Shown piece by piece: positions 16,767 to 25,552 of a DNA stretch of 64,000 nucleotides (its first letter is position 1; each line of letters begins with the position of its first letter). The notes below the pieces were generated by a model. It saw only the letters and a program-made list of their open reading frames with translations, did not search any database and had not been told where the DNA came from. The stretch is from Streptomyces sp. A1277. GTDB taxonomy: Bacteria; Actinomycetota; Actinomycetes; Streptomycetales; Streptomycetaceae. The position numbers and the translations under genes are program-made. Location of the stretch: NCBI RefSeq assembly GCF_004795015.1, contig NZ_SSBI01000030.1, forward strand, positions 30,773 to 94,772, written 5' to 3'.

Positions 16767-18206
16767 ATGCCCATGACACGCACTCAGGATTCCTTCAACT
16801 CCCCGCCCGCGGACGGGGAGCGGTGGAGCCCCCGGCTGTGGGGGCTGCTGTTCGTCCTGGCCGGGAACATGCTCATCGACGCCCTCGAAGTGTCGGCGAT
16901 GGTCATCGCCATGCCGGCGGTGGGCCAGGCACTCGGCCTGTCGCTGACCGGGGCGCAGTGGCTGATCACCGGCTTCGCCGCCGGCTTCGGCGGGCTCATC
17001 CTCTTCGGCGGCCGGCTGGTGGAACTGCTCGGCCGGCGCCGCGTGTACCTGTGGGCGCTGCTCGGTTTCGCCGCGGCGTCCCTGGCGGGCGGGGTGACCG
17101 ACGAGCCCGCCGTGCTGGTGGCCACCCGGGTGCTGAAGGGCTTCTTCGCCGCGCTGACCGCGCCCACCGGTCTCGCGATCATCGCCTCGGAGTTCCCGGC
17201 CGGGCGGAGCCGCGAGCGTGCGGTGTCGGTCTACACCCTCTTCGGCGGTTCCGGTTTCGCCGCGGGCCTGCTGCTGTCCGGTGCGCTGACCGCGGTGAGC
17301 TGGCGTTGGACCGTCGCCTTCCCGGCGCCGGTGGTCCTGGTCCTGTTCGCCTTCGCGGTACGGCTGATACCCCGCGGCCCGGTGTCCTCCGCCCCGCCGC
17401 CCGGCGCCCCGCGTACCTTCGACGTGGCCGGGGCGCTCGCCCTGACCGGTGCCCTGGTGTGCCTGGTGCAGGGCATCGTCGCGGTGCCGCAGCACGGCTG
17501 GCTCGACGCGCGTACGGCGGGTCCGCCGGCGCTGGCCGTGGCGCTGGGAGCGGTGCTGGTCGTCGCGGAACGCACCGGATCGCGACCGCTGATCCAGGGG
17601 CGGCTGCTGCGCAACCGCACGCTGCTGCGCTCGATGGCCGGGGCCGCCGCGCTGAACGGCGTGAACCTGGGTCTGCTGCTGGTCCTGACGGCACGGCTGC
17701 AGACCGGCCTCGGCTGGTCCCCGTTGCGCACCGCCCTGGCGTTCCTGCCGGCCAGCGTGCCGCTCGCCGTCACGGCGCTGCTGTCCCGGAAGCTGATCGC
17801 CCGTTACGGCACCGCCCGGCTGATCGCCCTGGGGGCGCTGGGCCCGGTCCTGGGCGCCGCGCTCTGTCTGCGGCACCCGGTCCCCGAGCGCTACGCCACG
17901 GACGTACTGCCGGTCCTGCTGCTGGTCGGCGCGGGGTTCGTGCTGGCTTTCGCCGCGCTGAACGCCCAGGCCACCTCCCGGCTGGCCGCCGCCGACCGGG
18001 CGGCCGCCGTCGGCCTTTACCAGAGTGCCGTCCAGATCTCCGCCGTCCTCGTGCCGGCCCTGGCGGCGGCGCTGGCCGTCGGCCGGTCCGGCGACCGTGC
18101 AGCGTTCCTGCTCGTCACCGCCGTCGCCGTGGCCGGGCTGCTCGCCGGGCTCAGCGGCTTGAGAGACGGTCCAGCCCTGGTTGAGAAACCATCCAGAGGA
18201 GAGTGA
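16767..18206 (+). CDS. MFS drug exporter (14-TM type)
   Basis: A 479-residue major facilitator protein of the DHA2 (EmrB/QacA) family. The N-terminal helix region contains NMLIDALEVSAMVIAMP, which resembles motif D1, followed by FGGRLVELLGRRRVYLWAL (motif A) and SGFAAGLLLSGALTAVSWRW (motif C). AAGGAGCT precedes ATG 16767. It directly follows the fused oxygenase-reductase, the place of UrdJ/LanJ-type exporters, so it most likely exports the product and gives self-resistance. Confidence 0.92.
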   Translation: MPMTRTQDSFNSPPADGERWSPRLWGLLFVLAGNMLIDALEVSAMVIAMPAVGQALGLSLTGAQWLITGFAAGFGGLILFGGRLVELLGRRRVYLWALLGFAAASLAGGVTDEPAVLVATRVLKGFFAALTAPTGLAIIASEFPAGRSRERAVSVYTLFGGSGFAAGLLLSGALTAVSWRWTVAFPAPVVLVLFAFAVRLIPRGPVSSAPPPGAPRTFDVAGALALTGALVCLVQGIVAVPQHGWLDARTAGPPALAVALGAVLVVAERTGSRPLIQGRLLRNRTLLRSMAGAAALNGVNLGLLLVLTARLQTGLGWSPLRTALAFLPASVPLAVTALLSRKLIARYGTARLIALGALGPVLGAALCLRHPVPERYATDVLPVLLLVGAGFVLAFAALNAQATSRLAAADRAAAVGLYQSAVQISAVLVPALAAALAVGRSGDRAAFLLVTAVAVAGLLAGLSGLRDGPALVEKPSRGE

Positions 18207-18213
18207 GGCACTG

Positions 18214-19803
18214 ATGTCCGTAACCGACACGACTCCGGCCCGGCGTACCGACTGGACGCTGTACGAGCGCCTGGAGGAACTCCGGCTGATCAAGGACGAG
18301 GCCCGGCACGGCCCGGACCCCGCCGCCACCGACCGGCAGCACGCCAAGGGCAAACTGACCGCGCACGAACGCATCGCCCTGCTGGTGGATACGGGCTCGT
18401 TCCATGAGGTGGAGCAGTTGCGGCGGCATCGGGCGACGGGTTTCGGTCTGGAGGCGAAGAAGCCGTACACGGACGGTGTGATCACCGGCTGGGGCACGGT
18501 GGAGGGCCGGACGGTCTTCGTGTACGCGCACGATTTCCGGATCTTCGGCGGGGCGCTGGGCGAGGCCCACGCCACGAAGATCCACAAGATCATGGACATG
18601 GCCATCTCGGCCGGTGCGCCGCTGGTCTCCCTGAACGACGGTGCGGGGGCCCGTATCCAGGAGGGCGTCTCGGCGCTCGCCGGGTACGGCGGGATCTTCC
18701 AGCGCAACACCAGGGCGTCCGGGGTGATCCCGCAGATCAGTGTGATGCTCGGCCCGTGCGCGGGCGGCGCGGCCTACAGCCCGGCCCTGACCGACTTCGT
18801 GTTCATGGTCCGCGAGACCTCGCAGATGTTCATCACCGGCCCGGACGTCGTCAAGGCGGTCACCGGCGAGGAGATCACCCAGAACGGGCTCGGCGGCGCG
18901 GACGTGCACGCGGAGACCTCGGGCGTCGCGCACTTCGCGTACGACGACGAGGAGACCTGCATCGCCGAAGTCCGCTACCTCATCGGGCTGCTGCCCTCCA
19001 ACAACCGCGAACTCGCCCCCACCGTCCTGTCCGACGACCCGCACGACCGGCGGAGCGAGGCACTGCTCGACCTGGTCCCGGACGATCCCGGCCGGGTCTA
19101 CGACATGCGTGCCGTCATCGAGGAGATCGTCGACAACGGGGACTTCTTCGAGATCCACTCCGGCTGGGCGGGCAACAGCCTCTGCGTCCTGGCCCGGCTG
19201 GGCGGCGAGGTCGTCGGCATCGTCGCCAACCAGCCGGCCACGACCGCCGGGGTCCTGGACATCAAGGCCAGCGAGAAGGCGGCCCGCTTCGTCCAGTTCT
19301 GCGACGCCTTCAACATCCCGCTCGTCACGCTGATCGACGTACCCGGCTTCCTGCCCGGCATCGAACAGGAGCACAACGGCATCATCCGGCACGGCGCGAA
19401 GCTGCTCTACGCCTACTGCAACGCCACCGTGCCTCGAGTTTCGGTCGTGATTCGCAAGGCATACGGCGGTGCCTACATCGTGATGGACTCGAGGTCCATC
19501 GGAACCGACCTGTCTTTTGCCTGGCCCGGCAACGAGATCGCGGTGATGGGGGCGGAGGGTGCCGCGAACGTCATCTTCCGCCGCGAGATCAACAGCGCCG
19601 GCGACCCCGAGGCGGTGCGCCGGCAGAAGATCGAGGAGTACCGCACCCAGCTCATGCACCCGTACTACGCGGCCGAGCGCGGTCTCGTGGACGACGTCAT
19701 CGACCCCCGCAGGACCCGCGAGACCCTCATCGGATCCCTTGCGATGCTGCGCGACAAGCACGCCGAACTGCCCTCCCGCAAGCACGGCAACCCTCCTCTG
19801 TGA
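18214..19803 (+). CDS. Acyl-CoA carboxylase beta (carboxyltransferase) subunit
   Basis: A 529-residue PccB/AccD-like carboxyltransferase. Crotonase-fold landmarks include NDGAGARIQEGVSALAGYG, GPCAGGAAYSPALTDF and DVPGFLPGIEQEHNGIIRHG. With a biotinylated alpha subunit it makes malonyl- or methylmalonyl-CoA. Angucycline clusters often include one to raise the malonyl-CoA supply. No alpha subunit occurs in the window, so it presumably borrows a housekeeping one. The short segment around 19433-19520 uses less GC-biased codons than the rest. The epsilon subunit follows. Confidence 0.93.
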   Translation: MSVTDTTPARRTDWTLYERLEELRLIKDEARHGPDPAATDRQHAKGKLTAHERIALLVDTGSFHEVEQLRRHRATGFGLEAKKPYTDGVITGWGTVEGRTVFVYAHDFRIFGGALGEAHATKIHKIMDMAISAGAPLVSLNDGAGARIQEGVSALAGYGGIFQRNTRASGVIPQISVMLGPCAGGAAYSPALTDFVFMVRETSQMFITGPDVVKAVTGEEITQNGLGGADVHAETSGVAHFAYDDEETCIAEVRYLIGLLPSNNRELAPTVLSDDPHDRRSEALLDLVPDDPGRVYDMRAVIEEIVDNGDFFEIHSGWAGNSLCVLARLGGEVVGIVANQPATTAGVLDIKASEKAARFVQFCDAFNIPLVTLIDVPGFLPGIEQEHNGIIRHGAKLLYAYCNATVPRVSVVIRKAYGGAYIVMDSRSIGTDLSFAWPGNEIAVMGAEGAANVIFRREINSAGDPEAVRRQKIEEYRTQLMHPYYAAERGLVDDVIDPRRTRETLIGSLAMLRDKHAELPSRKHGNPPL

Positions 19804-19812
19804 CGGAGAACC

Positions 19813-20043
19813 ATGTCGGACATCCAGGTAATCCGCGGCTACGCTACTTCCGAGGAACTCGCCGCTCTCGTCGTGGTGTTGATGGCCCGGTCCGCCGCGT
19901 CCCAGCCCCTTCGCCCGTCCCGCCGCCGCACACCCAACTGGCACCGCCTGGACCGCGCGCCGCGCCCCAGCGGCGCCCGGGGCTGGGGCCGGGAACAAGG
20001 AACGGGCCGCACGCCCGCAGTGAGCTCCCCGGGCCGGACTTGA
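19813..20043 (+). CDS. Acyl-CoA carboxylase epsilon subunit
   Basis: A 76-residue protein with the AccE signature IQVIRGYATSEELAALVVVL, followed by a basic Pro/Arg tail. Epsilon subunits stabilise the actinobacterial alpha-beta carboxylase complex. ATG 19813 lies 9 bases after the beta subunit, with GGAGAACC between, so the two are co-translated. Confidence 0.85.
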   Translation: MSDIQVIRGYATSEELAALVVVLMARSAASQPLRPSRRRTPNWHRLDRAPRPSGARGWGREQGTGRTPAVSSPGRT

Positions 20044-20124
20044 CTTCAGCCCTGGTTCGACTTTCAGACTCGGGCGCAATGGCTTCCGGCCGTCTCCGCC
20101 CGGACCGGTACGAGAGGGAGATTT

Positions 20125-20709
20125 ATGTCCGCCGCACCCCTGCGCCTCGCCGTGATCAACAGCAGCGTCCGGGAGGGCCGGTTCGGCCCGACCGTCGCAC
20201 GATGGTTCCACACCCAGACCGAGCAGCGCACGGACGTGGAGGTCGACCTGATCGACCTCGACGAGCACGCGATCCCGCACCAGATGTCGCACTCTCCCAG
20301 CGACTCGGTGGCCGCGGAACTGGCCCGGGTGTCGCCGCGCCTGGCCGCCGCCGAGGCATTCGTCGTGGTGACGCCGGAGTACAACCACAGCTACCCGGCC
20401 TCGCTCAAGAACCTCATCGACTGGCACTCCACCCAGTGGCAGGCCAAGCCGGTCGGCTTCGTCTCGTACGGCGGCCTGGCCGGCGGCCTGCGCTCGGTGG
20501 AGCACCTGCGTCCCGTCTTCGCCGAGCTGCACGCGGTCACCGTGCGCGACTGCGTGAGCTTCCACAACGTGTGGGGGCAGTTCGACGAGACGGGCGCCCT
20601 CGTGGAGCCCACCGCGGCGAGCACGGCCGCCAAGGCGCTCCTCGACCAGCTGGTGTGGTGGGGCGTCTCGCTGCGCGAGGCCCGCGAGAAGCGTCCGTAC
20701 GGCGCCTGA
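20125..20709 (+). CDS. NAD(P)H-dependent FMN reductase
   Basis: A 194-residue flavodoxin-fold reductase of the FMN_red family. The FMN phosphate loop is NSSVREGRFGPTVARW and the isoalloxazine loop TPEYNHSYPASLKNLIDW. GAGAGGGAG precedes ATG 20125. It can supply reduced flavin to oxygenases or reduce a quinone. In this cluster the target could be the angucycline quinone or an ABM/flavin oxygenase partner. It is the last rightward gene before the divergent MarR gene. Confidence 0.9.
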   Translation: MSAAPLRLAVINSSVREGRFGPTVARWFHTQTEQRTDVEVDLIDLDEHAIPHQMSHSPSDSVAAELARVSPRLAAAEAFVVVTPEYNHSYPASLKNLIDWHSTQWQAKPVGFVSYGGLAGGLRSVEHLRPVFAELHAVTVRDCVSFHNVWGQFDETGALVEPTAASTAAKALLDQLVWWGVSLREAREKRPYGA

Positions 20710-20777
20710 GACCCGGCGGGCCTACGGGGCGTCCCGGCGCGGACGGCTCGTAGGCCGCCGGTCCACCGCCGCCGGGT

Positions 20778-21209
20778 TCACTGGTCGCCCTGCGCGAGGC
20801 GCACCAGCACCTTGTGGAAGTCCTCGCGCTCGGCGGGGGAGAAGGCCGCGAACATGGTCTCGTTGGCCTGTTCGACGGCCCGGTCCATCTCCTCGAACAG
20901 CTTCCGGCCCTCTTCGGTGCTCCTGACGAGGTTGCGGCGGCGGTTGGCGGGGTCCGTCTTGCGGGTGACGGCTCCACGGCCCTCCAGATCGCCCAGGAGC
21001 GCGACCATGTTTCCGGCGTCCAGGCCGAGGGCCCGCCCCAGGTCGGCCTGGGTGCACTCGCCGAGTTCGGCCAGGCCCGCCATCACGCGGTAGTGCTGCA
21101 TCCGCAGACCGGTGGTGTCGAGGTATTCGCAGAGCAGCCGCTGGGCCCGCAGGGCGGCACCCGAGAGCAGCCAGACATCCAGTTCGACCAGGCGTCCGTA
21201 CAGGGTCAT
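20778..21209 (-). CDS. MarR-family repressor
   Basis: A 143-residue winged-helix regulator. Its HTH is CTQADLGRALGLDAGNMVALLGDLEGRG and its wing KTDPANRRRNLVRSTEEGRKLFEE. ATG 21209 is preferred over an upstream start because the extra residues fall in the operator region. It is divergent from the exporter gene at 21339, the usual layout of a repressor that releases an efflux gene when it binds the antibiotic or a precursor. Confidence 0.92.
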   Translation of the reverse strand: MTLYGRLVELDVWLLSGAALRAQRLLCEYLDTTGLRMQHYRVMAGLAELGECTQADLGRALGLDAGNMVALLGDLEGRGAVTRKTDPANRRRNLVRSTEEGRKLFEEMDRAVEQANETMFAAFSPAEREDFHKVLVRLAQGDQ

Positions 21210-21232
21210 GCCGAGAAGTCTACGGGACAGTG

Positions 21233-21289
21233 TTGCACCGACCAACGTTCAGGCCATACCGTTATGCCGTACAACATTGGTCGGCACAA
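21233..21289. promoter_or_regulatory. MarR operator candidate (inverted repeat)
   Basis: Two 17-bp arms, TTGCACCGACCAACGTT at 21233-21249 and AACATTGGTCGGCACAA at 21273-21289, form an inverted repeat with 14 of 17 positions paired. They lie between the divergent MarR and exporter starts and can cover both promoters. The size and symmetry are typical for a MarR dimer pair. Confidence 0.75.
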
Positions 21290-21338
21290 CAAATGTGTCA
21301 GGGCCATCGGCCTGCCGTCACAGAAGTGAGAACTCGTC

Positions 21339-22841
21339 ATGGCTGAAGAGCAGATCACCGCGCCCCGCGAGTCCGGCGCCGCCACCCCGGACGCCCGGCG
21401 CTGGCAGGCCCTGGTCTACATCGCCCTCGCCCAGCTGATGGTGTCGGTGGACAGCACCATCGTGAATATCGCCCTGCCCTCCGCGCAGCGGGCACTCGAC
21501 ATCTCCGACAGCAACCGGCAATGGGTCATCACCGCCTACATGCTCGCCTTCGGCGGGCTGCTGCTCCTGGGCGGCCGGATCAGCGACACCATCGGCCGTA
21601 AGCGCGCCTTCCTCATCGGGGTCATCGGCTTCGGAGCGGCGTCCGCCCTCGGCGGCCTGGCGGTCAACTCCGGGATGCTGCTGAGCGCGCGGGCCCTGCA
21701 AGGCGCGTTCGGCGCCCTGCTGGCACCGGCCGGCCTCTCCCTGCTTGCGGTGACGTTCGCCGAGCCCAAGGAGCGGGCGAAGGCATTCGGCGTCTTCAGC
21801 GCGATCGCCGGAAGCGGCTCCGCCGTGGGTCTGATCCTCGGCGGTGTGCTGACCGAGTACCTCAACTGGCGCTGGTCCCTCTTCGTCAACATCGCCTTCG
21901 CCGTGGTCGTGGTGGCCGGCGCCGTCGCCGTCGTCCGGGACGAGGGCAGCCGCCCGCCCCGCGAGAAGCTCGACATCGCCGGCACCCTGCTGTCCGTCGC
22001 CGGAATCGTCGCCCTCGTCTACGGGTTCACGCTCGCCGACAGCGAAGGCTGGACCGCCACCCCCACACTGGCCCTCTTCGTGGCGTGCGTCGTGCTGCTC
22101 ACCCTGTTCGTGGTGGTCGAGAAGCGGAGCAGCGCGCCCCTCCTGCCGCTGCGGATCGTGACCGAGCGCAACCGGGCCGGCGTCTTCGCCTCCCAGGCAC
22201 TCGCCGTGATCACGATGTTCGGCCTGCTGCTCTTCCTGACCTACTACTTCCAGGAGATCCGCGGCTACGGCGCCCTGGCGTCGGGCGTGGCGTTCCTGCC
22301 CATGGTGGCCGGCATGCTCATCGGGGCGGGCCAGATCGCCAGCCGCATGATGCCGAAGACGGCTCCGCGCTGGATCATGGGCCCCGGCTTCTTCGTCGCC
22401 GCCCTCGGCATGCTGATGCTGACCCAGCTGGACGTGGACTCCTCCTACCCGCTGCTGGTCCTGCCCGGTCAGCTGCTGTTCGGCATCGGCCTCGGCATGG
22501 CCTTCACCCCGGCGATGAGCCTGGCCACCCACGGCGTCGAGGACCACGAGACCGGTGTCGCCTCGGCGATGATCAACGCCTCGCAGCAGCTGGGCGGCTC
22601 CATCGGCACCGCCCTGCTCAACACCATCGCGGCCAGCACCGCCGCCGCCTACCTGGCCTCCCACAGCGGCGGCTCCGGCATCGCGAACCAGGCGGCGGTG
22701 CACGGCTACGCCGTCGCCGTGTGGTGGACCGTGGGCATCCTGCTGCTGGCCGGTGTGCTGATCCTGCTCACCAACCGCCTGCCCAAACCGCAGCAGGACG
22801 AGAAGGCGGCCGAGGCGGACATCACCCCCGTAGCCGTGTAG
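21339..22841 (+). CDS. DHA2-family MFS drug exporter
   Basis: A 500-residue, 14-helix EmrB/QacA-type transporter: LMVSVDSTIVNIALPSAQ (motif D1), LLLGGRISDTIGRKRAFLIG (motif A), and GSGSAVGLILGGVLTEYLNW (motif C). It is driven from the MarR-controlled intergenic region and is probably inducible by its substrate. A hairpin terminator follows at 22867. It is a second exporter in the cluster, so it may serve a different intermediate or a general quinone stress response. Confidence 0.95.
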   Translation: MAEEQITAPRESGAATPDARRWQALVYIALAQLMVSVDSTIVNIALPSAQRALDISDSNRQWVITAYMLAFGGLLLLGGRISDTIGRKRAFLIGVIGFGAASALGGLAVNSGMLLSARALQGAFGALLAPAGLSLLAVTFAEPKERAKAFGVFSAIAGSGSAVGLILGGVLTEYLNWRWSLFVNIAFAVVVVAGAVAVVRDEGSRPPREKLDIAGTLLSVAGIVALVYGFTLADSEGWTATPTLALFVACVVLLTLFVVVEKRSSAPLLPLRIVTERNRAGVFASQALAVITMFGLLLFLTYYFQEIRGYGALASGVAFLPMVAGMLIGAGQIASRMMPKTAPRWIMGPGFFVAALGMLMLTQLDVDSSYPLLVLPGQLLFGIGLGMAFTPAMSLATHGVEDHETGVASAMINASQQLGGSIGTALLNTIAASTAAAYLASHSGGSGIANQAAVHGYAVAVWWTVGILLLAGVLILLTNRLPKPQQDEKAAEADITPVAV

Positions 22842-22866
22842 GCCGCACGGCTGCACCCCATGAACG

Positions 22867-22906
22867 GCGACCGCCGGCGTCCCTCCCCCGAGGCGCCGGC
22901 GGTCGC
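22867..22906 (+). terminator. Hairpin terminator after the exporter
   Basis: A perfect 13-bp GC-rich stem (22867-22879 with 22894-22906) with a 14-base pyrimidine-rich loop follows the exporter stop by 25 bases. There is no U-tract, which is common for high-GC actinomycetes. Confidence 0.7.
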
Positions 22907-22960
22907 TGCCGTTTGCGGCCCGAACGCGCCACCGCTCCCCGACGCAGCACAGGAGACCTC

Positions 22961-23902
22961 GTGGACCACGAACAACAGGCGGCGAACTCCTCCGTGACCG
23001 CAACCGCCCCCGGCACGCCCCCGGTTCGGGCCATCACCCTGGACGGCAACGGCGTCGCCCTCTCCGGGCTGCTCGCCGAACCCGCCTGCGAGCCCCGCGC
23101 CCTGCTGGTGGCCCTGCACGGCGGCGGAATGCGGGCCGGGTACTTCGACGGCCGCGCCGACCCGGCCACCTCCCTGCTGACCCTCGCCGCCTCCTGCGGT
23201 TACGCGGCACTCGCCCTCGACCGCCCCGGTTACGGCCGGTCCGCCGCGCAACTGCCCGGCGGCGCGGGCCTGTCCGAGCAGGCGGACCTGCTCCGCGCGG
23301 CCCTGGACGACTACCGGGCCGGCCGGCCCTGCGGCGCCGGCGTCCTCCTCGTCGGACACTCCCTGGGCGGCGGCGCGGCCCTGCACACGGCGTCCGGGTG
23401 GACGGGCGGCGGCCTGCTGGGCGTGGACGTCTCCGGCATCGGCGACCGGTGGGCCCCCGCCGCCAGGCAACTGGCCGCCCGCGGCGGCCGCCTCTCCCAC
23501 CGCATGCACTGGGGGCCCCTGGCCCTCTACCCGCCCGGCACCTTCCGCTCGGCCGACACCCTGATCACGCCCGTCCCGGAGCGGGAGGCCCGCGAGATAC
23601 TGGACTGGCCGCAGGCGTACGAGGGACTGGCGCGGGACGTCCGGGTGCCGGTGCGGTTCACCTTCGCCGAGCACGAGCGGTGGTGGCGCAGCGACCCGGA
23701 GACCGTGCGGGCCATGCTGGACCGGCTGGGAACCCCGCTCGCGCGGAGCGAGCGGCTCGCCGGCGCGGGCCACAACACCAGCCTCGGCCGGACGGCCCGC
23801 ACCTACCATCTGCGGGTCCTCGCCTTCCTGGAGGAGTGCCTGACGCTCCCGGGGGCGGGGGAGTCCCGAACCCCCCTGCACATCCGCTCGACAAACCCTT
23901 GA
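22961..23902 (+). CDS. Alpha/beta hydrolase
   Basis: A 313-residue alpha/beta-hydrolase. The nucleophile elbow is VGHSLGGGAAL, an oxyanion-type loop is ALHGGGMRAGYFDG, and the probable catalytic histidine lies in GAGHNTSLGR. GTG 22961 follows CAGGAGACC. The substrate is not predictable. In cluster context it could hydrolyse an ester or thioester, or be a resistance or late-tailoring enzyme. It is not similar in layout to haloperoxidases, having a long lid segment between residues 150 and 240. Confidence 0.85.
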   Translation: MDHEQQAANSSVTATAPGTPPVRAITLDGNGVALSGLLAEPACEPRALLVALHGGGMRAGYFDGRADPATSLLTLAASCGYAALALDRPGYGRSAAQLPGGAGLSEQADLLRAALDDYRAGRPCGAGVLLVGHSLGGGAALHTASGWTGGGLLGVDVSGIGDRWAPAARQLAARGGRLSHRMHWGPLALYPPGTFRSADTLITPVPEREAREILDWPQAYEGLARDVRVPVRFTFAEHERWWRSDPETVRAMLDRLGTPLARSERLAGAGHNTSLGRTARTYHLRVLAFLEECLTLPGAGESRTPLHIRSTNP

Positions 23903-24063
23903 GAAACACACCGAATTCGGTGGTCCGGAACTCGACATACACCCTCGGATCAGCCATGCGATTCATGCGCACGGTACGCTCGCGCCGCTCCAGCGCAATT
24001 CCTGGAAGCCGACCGCGAACGATGTCCTCCCATGAGTCCCAATGACGGATCAAGAGACCGGGG

Positions 24064-24585
24064 GTGCGATTCCTCGTGCGACAAGATCAAGTCGACGTCA
24101 AACTTCTGCGCTGGCCTGCGGAATCGGCCAGAAGACGCCAATGCATGGAGGAAGGCATCCTGCGCCTGCTCATCGTGGAGGGCGGCGGGCCCGCGCCGAT
24201 CTGCTCCGACGCGCGCGAGGACTGGGCCCGGGCACCCATCAGCAACGAGGACTTACGGGCGCGGGTGACCGCCCTGCGCGCCAAGTCCTACCCGTTCACC
24301 GTGCCGACCGTCGATGCGAGCGGTGCCCTGAAGTACCGCGACCGCGTGGTAGCGGTCTCACCAGTGGAAACGGCGTTACTGGACAGCCTGACCGGCTCCT
24401 TCCAGGCACTCGTGTGCCGCGAGGAACTGCTGGACAGGCTGGGCGAACGCCAGGCGTGCATCAGCCGCAACGCACTGGACCTGCACATCATGCGCATCCG
24501 CCGGCGCATCCAGCCGCTGGGTCTGGTCCTCCAGACCGCCTGGGGCAGAGGTTACATCCTCGCACCGGCCTCTCAACCCTCCTGA
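24064..24585 (+). CDS. OmpR/PhoB-type winged-helix regulator with two TTA codons
   Basis: A 173-residue protein. Its C-terminal two-thirds is a PhoB-like transcriptional activator domain: VVAVSPVETALLDSL, VCREELLDRLG, ALDLHIMRIRRRIQPLG and TAWGRGYILAP. The N-terminal part is too short for a receiver domain and has no phosphorylatable Asp motif, so it would not respond to a kinase. Two TTA leucine codons (24253-24255 and 24376-24378) make translation dependent on the bldA tRNA, a common brake on pathway-specific activators. The start is uncertain (GTG 24064 or an internal ATG 24145). It probably activates the thiosugar genes just downstream or the whole cluster. Confidence 0.7.
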   Translation: MRFLVRQDQVDVKLLRWPAESARRRQCMEEGILRLLIVEGGGPAPICSDAREDWARAPISNEDLRARVTALRAKSYPFTVPTVDASGALKYRDRVVAVSPVETALLDSLTGSFQALVCREELLDRLGERQACISRNALDLHIMRIRRRIQPLGLVLQTAWGRGYILAPASQPS

Positions 24586-24744
24586 CGGAAAAAGTGCGCT
24601 GAAGACATTCTCCGGAAAGCGGGATGGAAAGAGAACGGACAGGAACGGCTGACAGGCCCGCCGCCTCCGATGTCCAATGTTTCGGCAACATGAAGAACCC
24701 GTTGCTCGCGGCATTCCGCCATCCACTCTGATGGGAATCATTCC

Positions 24745-25518
24745 ATGACCATTCAGCGAACGGCCTCCACCGACCTCCGCGGGGAACCCTGGCTCAGGAT
24801 CGGCACCCGTGAGTTCCGCTCCCGCCTCATCGTCGGAATCGAGCAGTACGACTCCGTCTCCGTGGTGCGGGACGTCCTCACGGTCACCGACGCGGACATC
24901 TTCATCACCACGGTCGACCCGGACAACCGCCGCAGCAGCCTCCTGCTGTCCGACCTGGACGCCGCGCTCGACCTCGACCGGTTCACCTGGATCGGCACCA
25001 CCTCGTTCGCCCGCTCCAAGGACGGCGCCCTGCGCACCGCCGACGTCCTGCGGGACTCCTGGGGCATCGACATCCTGAAGCTGGACGTGCGCGGCGACAA
25101 CAACATGCCCGACAACCGCCAGACCATCGAGGCGGCCCACGAACTGCGGGCGAAGGACTGGTCGCTGCTGCCCTTCATCCTGCCCGACCTGTCCACCGCC
25201 ATGGCCCTCCAGGACGCGGGCTGTTCGGCACTGCGCGTCATGGCGGCGCCGGTGGCCTCGGGGCGCGGCATCATCGACCCCGCGCCCATCCAGGAGATCA
25301 TCGACGCCCTGAGCATCCCCGTCATCGTCGAAGGCGGCCTCGGCAGCGCCCACCACGTCGCCCAGGCCATGGGCATGGGAGCCGCGGCCACCCTCGTCAA
25401 CACCGCCCTGGTACAGGCGAAGGACCCGATGAAGATGGCGCTCGCCATGCGCCACGCCACCACGGCGGGCCGGTGCGCCTACGAGTCGGGGCCGATGCCC
25501 GAGATGCTCGCGGCTTGA
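24745..25518 (+). CDS. ThiG-like 2-thiosugar synthase (BexX-type)
   Basis: A 257-residue (beta/alpha)8 protein of the thiazole synthase ThiG family. The Schiff-base lysine of ThiG is conserved as Lys112 in DILKLDVRGDNN. The later blocks LLPFILPDLSTAMALQDAGC, APVASGRGIIDP, VIVEGGLGSAHHVAQAMGMG and VNTALVQAKDPMKMALAM follow ThiG. No ThiS, ThiF or other thiamin gene is nearby. The next sugar-active gene is a trehalose-6-phosphate-synthase homologue. In BE-7585A biosynthesis the ThiG homologue BexX converts glucose 6-phosphate to 2-thioglucose 6-phosphate using thiocarboxylated sulfur carriers borrowed from primary metabolism. The same role is inferred here. A stray thiamin enzyme is the alternative. 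Confidence 0.85.
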   Translation: MTIQRTASTDLRGEPWLRIGTREFRSRLIVGIEQYDSVSVVRDVLTVTDADIFITTVDPDNRRSSLLLSDLDAALDLDRFTWIGTTSFARSKDGALRTADVLRDSWGIDILKLDVRGDNNMPDNRQTIEAAHELRAKDWSLLPFILPDLSTAMALQDAGCSALRVMAAPVASGRGIIDPAPIQEIIDALSIPVIVEGGLGSAHHVAQAMGMGAAATLVNTALVQAKDPMKMALAMRHATTAGRCAYESGPMPEMLAA

Positions 25519-25552
25519 GGGACAGGCCGGCCCACGCCCTGACGCCGGCCCG

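Noticed and set aside
24745..25518. Ordinary thiamin thiazole synthase
   Set aside because: No thiS, thiO, thiF or thiE gene is near, and its neighbours are an exporter, a GT20 enzyme and an angucycline PKS; a pathway role is more likely, although only tests can prove it.
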